This document shows positions 10,825 through 25,500 of a DNA stretch of 64,000 nt, piece after piece. Every line of letters begins with the position of its first letter. Positions within the stretch are counted from its first letter, which is position 1. The notes under the pieces are model-generated. The model was not told where the DNA came from. It made no database searches and saw nothing but the letters and a program-made list of their open reading frames with translations. The translations under genes were made by a program, and so were the position numbers. Source of the DNA: Candidula unifasciata (Eukaryota; Mollusca; Gastropoda; Stylommatophora; Geomitridae); contig CAJHNH020000224.1 of assembly GCA_905116865.2 (NCBI GenBank), positions 2,170,910 through 2,234,909 of the forward strand, read 5' to 3'.

Positions 10825-13240
10825 GTTGGTAACAGAACCTTATTATGTTTTTTTTTCTAAAGCTCTTGTGAGTATGGATGGTGTGGACAGCGTGGGATGT
10901 TGTTTTTCCAACATCTTATCTTTGATGCTGCTCCTGTGAGCAGTGGCATTGCTACGAATATCAAGGGTATGAATTATTGCTCATGTATGGCTTAATTTAA
11001 AAAAAAAATGCATTGCAAATTAACCAGTGATCATCTCGCTCCCCTGTAAAGAGACAGGGCCTGTAGTTTGTGATACCGCGTCTTATTTGTCAATCTTTAG
11101 AGACATTTTGTTGCATTATCTGCATCCTCTCAGAAAGTTAGATGTCGATCAACGGAAACGATTTCATGTACGTGCAACACGTTCTGAAGTTGATGGTCTG
11201 CCTTGATATAGATCATTTTTAAAGAATTTACAGCCATTATTTTAAAATGTGAATATTTTACACTAGTCTGGGATGCAGATCTGCTAACTACAAGTGGTGG
11301 TGCATCAAAACCAGAGGTCATCTTGGGCAAAACCTAGCTACGACATGGCTATCCTAGACACAGGCACCTAGCCGGAAGCTTGGGCAGTGTAGAGGGCAAC
11401 AGTGTTTTCTTTAAAGGCGGAGCGAGTCTACCTAAGAAGCGAAGTAGAAACAGCCTGCACACAAATAAGCCAGATCTATTAAACAGATATGGAAGAAAAA
11501 CTCCTGCGTACTTGTGTAAAAATACATCTATGCATCCTTTGTCTTTAAGAAAACCAAATTATGATGTACTTAAATAATATAATAATAATGGTGAATTATA
11601 TTGTGGTAATCTTTTGAACATTAGCGCTAAGTGATGTTCTGTCCACTGTATAAGATTCCAGATACACATACTACACAACTAGATGGGTAAAAACGCATGT
11701 ATTGAAGACACTGTGTTTGTTAAATGTTTGATGTCACTATGTTGGATACGCGGTGGCTAAGAGAATTAGTAGATATGCAGCTATTGGGTCCATGGTGGTA
11801 ATACTAAGATAAATTACCCGCACTAACTCAGAACTGTTGTCTAAGTTTTAACTGTGCATTTTTTCAAGTGTGAACTAAGCAGGTTGGATGGTCTCACTAA
11901 AAAGTAATCATGTGCAAAACTGGGAATGCATTTAAAAGGTGATCATGTGCAGTTGAACACATTCCACCGCCAGCCATGATTTAATAGTGTCAGAAAATCC
12001 TTGGACGATTCGTTTGTTATTTCGTGTGGTGGAAATTTAGTTCTGTGACGTTACAGTCATTTTGTCATCTACCTGTGAATGTTGCGTATCTGTCCTATTT
12101 TCGAGTAGTATTTGAGGATGCAGGATTGAAATGTCTTGTACTGAACACATGGTCTCCTCTATAAGCGACGATTTAAATTCCGACTGATTATCGAACTGGT
12201 CGTAGGTCAAATTTGTGTTTTTCAATATTTTTTGCCTTAAAACGATTGATAAAAATGTACATAAAACACAAAAATGCAGTCTATATGTTGTTGCAATCTA
12301 TAATTGTAGCGCCCTATGTGGAAAATATACATGTAATCAGTTCCAGAAACTGTTTGACTTTACTAGTGTAGTTATCTTTCTTTATTTATTCATCATCAGC
12401 ATCATTACAAACCACTTCTGCCCTTAAGCGCCGTAGGCAATAATAATTTGCGATCCAGTGCACTGGCTATTATCATGCCATGAAGGCGTAGTTTCCTTAA
12501 TTTTGTCGAGGATAGTTGGAAAGTACGAAGTCTTGCTAAATTTATATATCGCGGGATCAGGATTAGCAACTGGCAGTAGATCTGAGAAGCTTCGACAAGT
12601 AACCCGAAAAAATTTGGAAGATCAGACTGGCCAGACATGAGGTTGCATTCGGCGACAGAGCGTCAGCTCATACTGGTAGAGCTGATCGTGCAGTAGGAGT
12701 CACGAATCAAAGATTATCACCTGTACAAGCTCGACTAGAACAGTGATCTGGTAGCTAATCTGTGTAGTGATGAGGGGTATGCAGTTGAGATTTGCGCAAA
12801 AGGACTAGTGGCTAACTCTGCATACAATGTCCTGAAGCATGGGAACTTGCGAGGAAAGGAGCGCAAGTAGGCACTCAGGCAGCTGGGGCTGGCTACAGAG
12901 CGTACCTCAAGCTGGATAAAGAACAACCTAAACGACGAGGGGGGGGGGGCGCTCTGTAGATTGGTCTGAGTCTATTGTGAAAAATCATTTTTAAGGCTCT
13001 CAAAGCCATTCTTGTCCGCAGAACGTCTGTCCATGCAACTCCTGCTAAAGTCGGTCTGACGAACGTCTGTCCATGCAACTCCTGCTAAAGTCGGTCTGAC
13101 GAACGTCTGTTCTATGAACCAACTATCCATTTGTTACTCTGGCTTCTGCAGGTGGGCGGTTAGTTTGCTACCATGTACTAGCGGCCATTACTATAACCTC
13201 TGTACCTGTTAGCCTCACCATGTCTCGTCTTGCCAGATCA

Positions 13241-13275
<35 letters not shown>

Positions 13276-13435
13276 TATCCTCCGAATGGCGGCCGCAAAA
13301 ACATCCCAGCAGAGTTTCAGTCACGTGTCAATATATATATAAACTATTTAGCATTTAGTGATGTTATCAATATCATGTTTTCCATAAAATTTCCATTGCA
13401 CTTTTTTCAGGCTGGACTGACTTCTGAGCTAAGTC

Positions 13436-13509
<74 letters not shown>

Positions 13510-16500
13510 TCAAGATTACAACTGAAATAGGAAGTTGAATTACACATACACATTCCGTCTTCCTTTTTTCAAAATAAGTCAGATGTCTGAATCAGAAATT
13601 AAAATACTGTTTACGTTACTTTAACAGTGCTGTTTAAAAAAAGGTATATTATGGTTATATTCTTTCAGAGTGGACTGTCGTCCAGATGACCATTGTACAA
13701 TATGATCCTTCAAATCCAGGCATGGGCCATATATTTCTCACCAGATTAAACGGTGGGGTGGAGCCAATTACTATTGGACTGCCAAACCACAGGCGAAAGT
13801 TTGTAAGTAGCTACTCTACTCTTTATTTGTCGCACGGAGCATGTTTTTAATACATATTGCGTATGTTAATTTTTATTTAAGGTTTTTTTCCCTACATCCT
13901 CACGTTAAGCACTAGGCGTAAAGAGGACATACTGATGTATCAATATCGGTTTGCTTACATTGGTTAATTCTAATAATTCTGTATGCAGCTAAATCGCCGA
14001 TGACAAATAAAATCATCATCATCATCATTATAAACCACTAATGCATTTAAGCGGCATGGGAGGAATAATTTGCGATCCAGTGCACGTTGGCTGCCACTGG
14101 CTGTTGTCATGCCGTGAAGGCGTAGAGTGTCTTTAATGTTGTCGATCCATTAATCCCGTCGCCGTCCTCTTGCTCTTGTAGCTGATCTTCTGAGATGTAG
14201 TGCTTGTGATGGTATTTGATCCTGCAGCATTCTAACGAGATGGCCAAACCACTTGATCTGCTGTTTCTCGATGAATATAGTACAAGGTGTCATTCCCACA
14301 ATTTGTCTGATAGTTTCATTATTTACTCGATCTCGGATGGTTAGGTTGGCTGCTTTTCTAAGGCATCTCATCTCGCAGGTGTTGATTTTGCGTATATGGG
14401 CTTCAGATAGTGTCCATGTCTGGCACTGGTAGCTTAATGTTGGAATGAATATGCTATTAATAATCTGTCTCTTTGCCCTCATAGTTATGCTTGGATGTCT
14501 TTATAATGGTGACAATTGGTATATAAGTGCACTTGCTTTCTGACATCTGCTTTCTATTTCTCTGTCAATTCTACCATCTTCTGTGATCATACTTCCTAGA
14601 TATTTAAACTCCCTAACTTGATACAGATCAGAACCATTCAGCTGTATGTGTAGTGGGGCAGGGGTTCTACAAACTTGCATTGTTTCGGTTTTGTTTGCAT
14701 TGATCTATGTTGTATTGACTGCATGCTGAGTTTAACCTGTTAATGTGGTCTCACAATCTTCTTCAGGGTAGGACAAGCACTGGTCTTCAGCAAATAATAG
14801 TTCGTTTAATGTGGGTGAATCGATAACTCCTCCTGTTGTGTGTACTTCCTCATGATTATAAGGGTCTATGTTGTCTGTATCAGAACTTGCTTCTTTAGGT
14901 ATTCTGTCTATACAGATGTTAAATAAAAGTGAGGAGAGCACACATCCCTGTCTCATACCTGTGTTTACTGTGAACTTATCTGATATGCCTTCTTGTGTTC
15001 GTATTGCACTTTGGCTTGTGTGGTACATGGCTATGATGTTCTCTATTAACTGTCCTTGTACCCGTAGTTCTCAAGAACAGATCACAGTGTTTTTTTTTCT
15101 ATCAACTTATCAAAAGCCTTTTCCTGATCTACAAACACAATATTCTGTTTTGTATTAAACTCAATAGCTTTCTCACACACTTGCCTCAGAGTAAATAATG
15201 CATCTGTGCATCCTCTGCCTTTTCTGAAACCGAATTGTGATGCACTCAGCTGTTGTTCAGCTATGGGTCAAAGTCTCTTTATAGTAATTTGGCGTACATT
15301 TTTCCTACGTGACTCAGTAGTGATATACCTCTGTAAGCTTCATATTCTCTCCTGTTACATTTCTTTTTCCATAACTGTACTATTAGTGCCTGTTGCCATT
15401 CAGCTGGGACTTTTCTTTCTTTCTAAGCTATATGAAAAATTGTAGTAAGCCATTTAACACCCACTTCTCTGCATACTTGAATCCCTTCTGTATTAATTCC
15501 ATCCAGACCTGGTGCTTTGTTTCTAGGGCTGTTCTGTATAACTGCTCTTACTTCCGCTGCTATGAAATTTGGTTCCTCTTGTTCGCAGCTATGAGATACA
15601 AAGTTAAAATTATCTACGTTGCCTGTGGGGTTGAGAAATTCTTCAGAATGCTCTGCCCATCTTGCCAACCTCTGTTGTCGACTAAATTGAGGTATGCCTC
15701 TCTTGATTTTGATGACAGTTGTTGGGTTGTAGCCTATGTATCTTTCTCTCATGATTTTTACATGTTTATAGAATTCTCTAGGAGAGTTTTTGCTGAGCGT
15801 TTCCTTCTGTTGACCATAATTTCTCCAAGACTCCTCTTTAGATGTTTTAATTTTGCATTTTGCTTCTCTTCCTACTAATCTGTAATGTACATAATCTTGA
15901 TGTGATTTTGATTGTATCCATTTGTTATATGCCTCCTTCTTTCTGGATACGCTGTCTTCAACTTAGTTGTTCCATCAAATAGTGCTTAAACGTCTTGCAC
16001 CAAAACCATTCTGACTCTGCATTTGGTTTGAGGTGTGTTGAGCATAGCCGTCCTAAAACATGTCCACTCTGAATCGATTCTGAATATTCGTCTGGAAGGT
16101 TATTCAGTAATTCTGTCATTTCTTGTTGAATCTCACCTTTAACCACCTTAAATCTCCGGACTACTAAAATAATTACTAATAAACTATAAATAATTGTAAC
16201 CAAAGATTATTAAATGGTATCGAATCCCTAATTTAGAGCGTAGAGAGAGAATTTACTAATCAAAAGGTGAGGAAAAAATGGACAAAAATAGGGCACAAAA
16301 TGAGAACTGATAATTGTATAATTAGACTGTCCTTCAGCTGGAACCCGGGGGAAGCTGGAAAGGGGAAGGAGGGGTGGGATGAGATCAAAAGAATCCAAAA
16401 ATGTATGAAGAAGAAAAAAAAAGAAATAATGTGTGAGCTGCACAAGATTATACAGCAGTAGTGACATCTAGCAAATCCACAGTGTTTCGCGGCTCTTTTG

Positions 16501-19500
16501 ACTCTTCAAACCATACTAAACTGGCCTTTATATATTCTTTGTATACATTCCTTTGACTCTATACAGGGAAAAACATATTTGCACCTCCTGAGCGAAAGGT
16601 GCAGCACCTCCCAAGGTAGGTCAAAGTGAGGCTCAGGGGGTTTCTGGTCACCTGGCAGCTTGGGTGAATGGATGTCACCTGGCGGCTCATGTAAGGCAGG
16701 GTCAGCTGCCGGTCAGGACTGGTTGTAGCTATATGTGTCCGCGAGTGGTGGTACAGGCGGAAAAAAGCCCTTCGAATTTTAGAGGGCATTGGCGGGGATA
16801 TAAAGTTTATATGCGTATAGTAACACATAAAGAAAATATTCAATAGAGGGATATGAGAGTAGGCTTGTATAAAAGATAGCAGGTGAACTGTGGTCAGTCA
16901 ATATCATCATGTGCCTTGTCGACAGACGTTGGGAGATCATGAATCTCCGGGGTCTATTGTGGTGCTTGTGTTAGCTGATGAGCTATGGTTATCTTAGTGT
17001 ACTGCTTGATGGCGATATGTGGTAGTCTATAAACATGCCATAGGGGTAAGCTTCATCAGGGTCTCCTAGGCATGTTGTACTATGAATGTATATTGTGTTA
17101 GGTGCCTACGGCTCAGTGAGCGGGTCAAGGCTTCGTGTCTGTTAGTTAGATTTTGGGGTGTTAGGATATCGAGGCTTATGGTACTTTGATTTTATATAGA
17201 GAAACATTACAATTAGGGCAACATGTGAGGGATGAGGGGCGTGTCACAGTGTTAGATACTGGTGGATCAGTGAGGGGTCACATTTTCATGTCGGCTGTTT
17301 ACATGATAATTTGTAGGGGGTTATCGAGGAGTCACTGCAAATAGTGCTATGCCTTTAATTGTGCAGCAGAGAAAATTAATCCGGTGGGTGTCAATTTCGC
17401 AAAGTTGATAAATAATTTACCGAAGTTTCTGGCTAAGTCAGGCACTATAATGGGTTACATTTTAAAGTGTGCTATGTCTGTCACCGTTATTCCTGGTAAT
17501 TTACCACTGTACCTGGTATATCTTAAGTCGCATAATGTTACCCCTCCCTCCAACCCACTTGGGATATCGCTTGATGTCTTCTTCTGCTGGAGTCCTTTAA
17601 GTGACTCGATGACATACATTCTCAAATCTTTCACTGGTGAAGTTCTATAGTAAGTTAACCATTAGCCATGTAACACATTACGTTACTCGATGTCTTTCTC
17701 CTTTGGGACACTATAAGTCGCTCAATGCACTTTGCAAATTATTCACTGATGTTGGTAAGTCGTTTACTAAAGGTCTTTGGTAAGTCGTCCACTATCCGTG
17801 TGATGACCAAAGTCATGGTTTCACTGACATTTCATGGTAGGTCTTTGTCTGTCCTTTGGGACATCACTTGGTGGCTGCTCCACTGGGACACCTTAAGGAG
17901 GTCAGGGTACTTTGCGTGATTTTCACAGGTCTTAGCAAGTCGGTCACTGAAGTTACTTGGTAAGCCAGCCACTATCAATGGGACACCGCAAGACACTCAT
18001 TATACAGCTTAAGTATTTAACTCGTCTTGACAAGTCTGTCCTGAAGCTCCTTGGTAAATAACCTCTACCCTTGGTACACTTTAACTCAATAGATGTTTTT
18101 CTTATTAGGGACAGCGCTCAATGTCTCCCCCTCCCCCCCCCCCCCTCGAGACACAGTTATCGCTTAATGTAGTGTTAAGTATGTCAGGAGTCCTAATAAG
18201 TCAATGACTGATAATGCTGTGTGACCACAAATCACTTTTAACTTTAATATCAGCCAGGTCTCATATCCCTCTCCTTTATCACTTTTATATATTATTCTCT
18301 CACTCGTGAGGTGCATATATTTTTACCGTTATAAACTCAATGGAAGGTGTATACAGAATATATTACCCCTACTAAGTATAGTTTAAAGAGCCAGAAGAGT
18401 CACGAAATATTATTGATTTTGTTGGATATTTCTACTTACATTGTAGGTGGCTTAATGTTACTTTGTTGGGGATTTGTTGACATGCCTTTTATGAAATAAA
18501 GCAATGAGTTGATGCAACAAATCAAATCAAACACATAGATTTTTTGTTTTTGCTTATATAATTATATAAGTTGTAGACGGGACCTGTCGTTGTGTAGCGG
18601 TAAGACGTTCGTGTACGGATCTGAAAGTCATGGGTTCGGGTCCTAACGGAGCCAAAGTTTTTTCAAAAGTGACTTTGACTCCCAGATCAACCAAGATATG
18701 AGCGGATACAATTTAGAAGTCTTGGAAAGTAAGGGGCTGGCTTGATGATGACCACATCACACACCAGGTTCCGATTGATCTATCAGATTAAGTTCTAGCC
18801 CTACATGCCCAATAGCCTAAAGGCATGAAAAAATGGACCCTTACTTAAGATTGGTAGACGACCCTACATACCGGTATGAACAATGATTGAATGTAACATT
18901 TGAAAGAAATAAAAATGTAAGTGGGGATTTTCTATTGTATTTTTTGCAAATCCAGCTCAAAATTGCCCAGATGTCCTACAAGGATGGTGGTTGGTGGTGC
19001 CACAACAGTTGTCTCCCTTGGAAGCGCAATCAAATACTGGTAACCATTTTCTTTATAGATATAACCTAGCTTTTGGAAGATTCTTAGAGTATAGTGAGCC
19101 GAGCAGAAGAAAAGTATTGACAATCTTCAGAGTTTTAAAATCAAAAGGATTGGTTCATAGACAGTATAAATTCTTGGAAACTAAAACACGTGTGGGATAT
19201 AAAACATAATTAATGTTGGGTGAGAAAAGTAATAGTAAGTATTATTTCTGGAAGAATAGGTAGCGGTCAACTAACAGGATGGTGGACATAGAATATGTTA
19301 TCTGCGTATCCTTTACAGGACATTCCAGAACCAACCCCAGATTTTTTTTTTTAGCTATTGTGGTTTTTCTAGGAGAATTTACGTTCAGTAGTTTGCCACT
19401 GCTTACTAAACGGTTTACTCTTGATACCACTTTCGAAACCAGCGCAAGACAAACCGCTTGCAGCTTGGAGTGAACCCGGCACCCCAGCATTACACAGCGC

Positions 19501-22500
19501 GTTAGCAACATCTAAGCCACAGACGCGGACATAGGATATGAAGGGTGTAAAATTTAGTTAGGGGCTAAGTGGATCGCCAGAAAGTCATAACGAAAGCCAC
19601 ATTCTATGCACGATGAGAATCACATTTTACAAAGGACCTGCTGTTTGATACGTTCTGAAGGTTTGGAATTATATTCTAGCTATGACACTTATGAAACATT
19701 AATTTTTTTTTAGAGGAAACAGACTGTATAAAAAAGGTAAAATAGTTAAAGACCCCTTTTAATGCCTTTGGCCCATTGGGTACATGGCGCTTATATTTTC
19801 ATAGGCCACAAGGCTCACGATTGTTTATTGGGTCAGCATCGCGTTGGCAACCTTTACTTCACTGTGCATTAACTGGTACCCATTTTGGACACGTTTGACA
19901 TGAGAGACAAGGTCAGTTTTGAAACATCTGTTTCAGTGGGGTTTAAACCTGAGATATTGGGACCATGAAGCTAACCTCTGGCTGCAATGCTGCCTTAGCT
20001 CTCAGACGTTTTATGGCTCCTGTGAAATGTAGCCCTGGAGTGACTACTCCTCTGGCTAAGCCATTTGTACACATGACTCTCGTTCATGAGACCAAAGTTC
20101 TTTGAGAAGGTTATAGGGCTTTTTCTGTCGATGGGGAGAATGAAAACCTCAGGCTTAAAAAAAAATGGCCTTGGTCTAGATAGTGGTGGAATAAGGGCAG
20201 CAAAAGTAAATTGGTAATATAAGAAAGAATGGCTGATAACATAAAACGTTCTAATATTTTGTCGAAAACTACATCCTTACAGGAAACGCTTCGCTATATG
20301 CAAGAAGTCTGTTTGGGTGGTTATAAGTGGTTCCTGCGAGGTCGCCTAGACTGTGTGAGGCAGAAATGTGTTCAAATTTGTCTAAATGATGCCGGAAAGA
20401 GAGCTGCCAATATTCTGCAGCAACAGGGAATTCACAGCTGTCACACAGAGTTAAGGGTATGGTTCTGTTTTTCAACTATGTCACTTGAATGGTGTATGTA
20501 TTCATATTAAATATTACTGCCAATACCTCAATACTGGTCGGTTGTAAAGGTTTCAACCGTACACAAGCAGGCCACGCCATAATTGCTCCATTCCTATGTC
20601 AGTAAAACTCATGCCAACAACTCATTTGAAAACTCGTTCCTAAACAAAAAAATCTTACGAATATCTAAAAGATTGCACACGCAGTTAATATATGAGGCAT
20701 CTGCGTAAGTACCAGTATTAACAACTGGTCTCTAAAACTGCTGTACATTGTTAATAGAAGCAATCGGTTATGATAAACAGGAATTCACACAAGAAATAAT
20801 TAAATAGGGCCTATTACTTTTTAGGACACAAACCGGCTACTCGCCTTTTTCTGAATATCACAGTACAGACTGCCACTAGCGCGCACACACACATACACAC
20901 ACACACACTTTCTACATGCAATACACAGCTTACAGTGATACAAGTGTAACTGAGCAATAAACCCATGAACTGCAGTCCATTTCTGTGGGAAATGTACAAG
21001 TATTTTTATTTTAACTTTAAATAAAGAACTTTCGCCTGGCATAGTTAGTTTTAGTCCACACAGTACATTAGGATTTTTCTTAAAAGTTATTGTTGTTCAG
21101 CCCTGTCGAAAGCAACTTCTAGTAAAATTATTATTCATTGAAATTACTCGTATTAACAAACATCTTCTCGGTAAAACTATAGGTATCCAACTGAATTATT
21201 TGAGGAAACTAGTAATGGTATGTTATTTTAATTTTAACATATGCCAGTGAGATTCTTATTACGAAAGCTGGTTCAAAAACAGAGTATCACCTTCCCATTT
21301 ATGCCTCGTTGTGATGTCGCAGGGCGTCTCTTATGGGGTGGGGGGTGTCAAGTATTCCTTTTTGTCAACGCTTTGAAACCTCTCACTATTTTCTCGTTTT
21401 GCTACATGCAGGACGCTTCGGGAGTACGGAAATTATTATGTTTTTCTATTCCTACGTTCATTATCAGTGCGTACGGAGGGAAGCCACCACCAACAAACGT
21501 AGACATACAAAAACATCAGAATTTAAATGCTCATCAATCGTCGCGCCTGCGGCGCTCCCCCTGCAGTACTTACCACTTGTACGAGGTGGCCTGTGGCGTC
21601 TTATAGAGACTCACGACAGCCCCCCCCCCCCCCCCAACAAACATTATATACGCTGACCGAGCTCTAGGTAAACCTTTATTGTTAAACCGCAGCAGCATAG
21701 GAGACTCCCAGCGTCACAACGAGACATGAACGGAAAGGGAAAACACCGGTTTTTTTTTTTTTTTTTTGTAAAAAGAATCGCCAGTGAAAATCAGAGAACT
21801 ACTAAAGACATGGAACGAAAGTTAAATGCATTTGAAAACAAACGATTTGGGAAAATAGCGAACATAAAATGGGATGAATTCAAGAGAGGTGAAGAAACCA
21901 GGGAAATGTTTTGGAGACCACAGGTAGCAACAGTTAGAAGACAAAGAAGAAATCGTCTTAAGATGAAACAAGCTGAGAAACACGAAACAAGTGGAGAGAA
22001 GTGAAATTTGATCATTATTTTCCTGGGAGCTGTATCTTTTTAGTAAAATACCCATCAGAGCAAGGTGAATTGAAGAAATTCTCAGGGAAAATCGTATTCA
22101 GATATAAAGGAGAATAGATAATTCACGGTAAGACACGTTGGCCACAATTATGTGAATACTGATATATTTAGTAGGGAGGGAATGGTGGTAGCATTAATTT
22201 TAGGCGTATCAAGGTTTGCTAGTGAGCTGACTGTTGCGTTGGGGAAGAGGGAGGGGTAGATGTCATAGACGTACATAGGAAAATACTCCTAAATCTTTAG
22301 GATGTAAAAGTATTTGTAGTAAAATCCAAAAGATATCAGTAGTAAAGAGTAAGGATATATGGTGCTACACTCGTTGAGTTATCTAAGGAAATATTTAAAA
22401 GCGATAAAAGCGAGATTATATGGGGTTTTTTTTAATCGGTATACTGTAATATTCGAAACACATGCCAGATAGTATCGAAGAAATCTAAGAAAACGAGCCT

Positions 22501-25500
22501 GAACCTCTATTAGAGGAAGTCAGAATAGCAATAAATAACTTGAAATCAGGCAAATCTTCTGGATGTGACGAAATACCAGCAGACTTAATTCAGGCTGGAA
22601 GAGAAGCCAGCGTAAATCTTTACTATTCACTATGTGTGAAAATCTGGAACAGTGCTGACTGGCCCAAAGCGTGGAAAAGATCAGAATATATTCCCCTCCC
22701 CAAAAAAAAGAAATCTCAAATTGGGTAACAATTATCGTACTATAGCTCTAATTAGTCACACCAGAACAATCTTTTTTGCATATCACTCTGAGGAAGATTG
22801 AGAATAAATTGGAATATGAACTACAGAACTGCAAGAAACACAAGCAGACTTTATATGTGGCAGGGGAACAAGAGACCATATTTTCAATATGAGAATCATA
22901 ATAAAGAAGGGTAGAGAATAAAAGATAGATCTTTATACTTGTTTTATAGAGTACAGCAAGGCATTTGATTAAGTGGAGCACCATAAGCTATGGCATATAA
23001 TGAGAGGCATGGGATTTCTAAATCATTTGGTGCACTTAAGGGAATTTCTTTACCACAAACCACAAGCAGAGGTCAGAGTAGCAGGTAAAACATCAGAATG
23101 GTTTGAAGTGCAGAAAGCAGTTAGACAGGGCTGCATTCTTTCACCCTCCCTCTTTAACATATTTGTTGAAAATATTATGAGAAACGCAATTAGCGATGAG
23201 GCCTGTGAGAGCTTTGATTCACTAAAAATTGGAGGTAATCCTATCCCAGAACTCAGACATGCAGACGTCACAGTTCTCCTCTCCAACAGTGTACAAGGTT
23301 TAGAAAAAAATTTTTGGGCCGTCAAAAAACAGCGAAGAAGTGAATTTGTTTCTGAATTCAAAAAAACAATTATGAAATAAAAAATGTAACAGATTTCGAA
23401 TACTTTGGCTCTTCAGTGAACAACAGTGGCAACTGTTCAAAAAAAAATTAGAAGAAGACTTGTATTGGCAATGCAGAGATTAAAATAGCATGAAGAACCT
23501 ATGGCAAAGCACTAGTAAATTAGTAAAAATCTTGAGATCATGCATTTTTCCTGTGGCAACCTACAGTTGTGAGTCTTGACTCAGTCACTGAGGAAAAAGA
23601 TTAGAGCTTTTGAATTGAAATGTTATAGAGAAATTCTTAGAAAACCATGGATCAGGAAAGGAATCGTAGCCGACCTTGAGACCTTAAAAACGTCGGGAAT
23701 TGCAATCGGGTTTGCGTTTTTGCAGTAACAGTGTTGTAGTTGAAGTTAGCAGTTTGAATTGATCATCTGTAAACTGCGCGGGAAAGAATGAATGTTGGGC
23801 TATTATCGTTTTAAATGTGTGCCTGCAATCTGTAAGTGGGTAAGCGATAGTTACCGGTCTCATTGTTTGCTTAGCTGGACAGTGTTGAGTGAGCTATCTT
23901 TGCCCTTCTCTTCTCTCGAACCCTTCCCCTTCTCACTTCATTTGGCGTAGCAAGGTCAGCTGATTCTCGGTGCAGAACAGACACCCCCCCCCCACCCAAC
24001 CCACCCACATTATCTCATTCACATCAAATAAATATATAATTTTTACAGCACATTTGACACCCACAAACCCCTCCCTTTTTAGTGATGACACCCAGGGTTG
24101 TCCGCACTCTCCTCCCCCACCCCAACCCCAATCCACATAGAGTCATGATACCTGGGGGTGGACGCACTAACACGACCCCCCAAATAGTGATGGCACCTGG
24201 CGTGGCCGCCCTCCCCCCCCCCCCCCCCCCCCATGTTAGAGGGCCTGCCCAATTTGCGACCCTTTGAAAATAAAGTTCGTTAGTCTGTGTCTCTTCTTTA
24301 CTCTCTTTTTCCTCTCCTTTTTTTCTCCCCCTTGTCTCATTGCCGACTTTCTTTTCTTAGGCTCTTTTTTTCCTCCCTCTCTCTCCTCCTCCTTTGTCTC
24401 AACTTTTCGCTTTTAGTCCTCTACCACCCCTTCCCCCCCCCCCCCCACCACCACCACCTCCTCCTTTCTGTAATGGTAGAATCTGAAATCCACTAGTACA
24501 TGACCTGTTTTTATATTAAATGGGAGCAGTTATTACCGCATTGTCTTGGAATCAGGTCATGCCGGACTGTTTTTCAAAAATGACCTTAGTTCCCAGGTCC
24601 ACCCAGCCTTGAGTGTAAGAAATGGAACTATAGCAACCACACTGAAACAGCCAAGCATGGGGCGGGAGCGGTCAAGGCCGCGGCCACATTGACATGGGGA
24701 GGGTGGTAACTGGAAACGTGAGGTCACTTAGATTGCTCGATCTGCTTTTGGCGCTCAGTGTTCTAACACCCCAAACCTCCTACCTCCTTTCTACCAACGT
24801 CTTCATTCTCCGCTGTCATCCCCTTCTCTTTCCTTTGATCTTTCACTCTTTTACCCTTTCTTTTTCTTTCTCTCTCTTCTTCTTCTTTCGTTCGCCTGAA
24901 ATAAGTTGTCTATATCATCAGTTTGGTCTCTTGTATAAATTTCACTGTCGTTGTTAGGTCATTCAGTGGTCCATAGAGTTAACGTTCTACTGTTGTTCTT
25001 TCTGGCCAAAAGGATTGCCTTAATGTGTCAAATTCGGTGCAGTCCTGAAGTACATGCTCTGCTGTCTGGGGCACCTTTCCACGGGTGCACATGGCTGAGA
25101 CACCTATCTTGAATTTTGTGTATATGTGGTTACGTAATCGGTTATGTCCTGTTCTGAGGAGGAGGATAATGACTTGTTCTGGTCTGTCCTTAATAAAATA
25201 GTCGTCTTGTGCTGGGGCTGGTGGTTTCCTAATCAATTCTTTTCTTTTATGGGTATGTGACTGGTACACCCAGCTGCACTTTTGTCGCACCTTCCCCTGC
25301 CAGTTAATCAGCTTTCTCATTTCCAGGCACTCCACAATGAGACGGTATCCACTGCATTACGACTCTTCGTTGAAGGCTGAGTTGTGTCAGCAGTGTTTGC
25401 AATTCTCTTTAGAACCAGAAGAACTTATTACAAGTACTAACTTCTGGAACCACTGAGATCGTTTCGTGACAGGCCCTCCGTTAAGTTGGTCGCAGCCAAC

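Larger units (their letters stand above)
10825..13668 (+). other. separase intron with LINE scraps
   Basis: It contains a short antisense LINE-A reverse-transcriptase scrap (11480-11575, similar to 15180-15240), a LINE-A 3' tail (12378-12500), a 40-bp tandem duplication, (AT)n runs and a MITE fragment. Otherwise no feature is recognised. Confidence 0.7.
13803..20282 (+). other. separase intron, rich in LINE and SINE copies
   Basis: It holds LINE-A, a degenerate tandem array, one + and one - SINE-A and one SINE-B. The interval 16204-17380 shows nothing I recognise. Confidence 0.7.

Noticed and set aside
15393..15878. 161-codon + strand ORF
   Set aside because: Antisense shadow of the LINE-A reverse transcriptase region.
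18586..18660. Possible tRNA gene (also at 34140-34205, 54600-54675, 60625-60690, 62240-62300)
   Set aside because: A- and B-box-like words are present, but each is fused to a repeated SINE body and a full cloverleaf with a terminated acceptor stem was not apparent.
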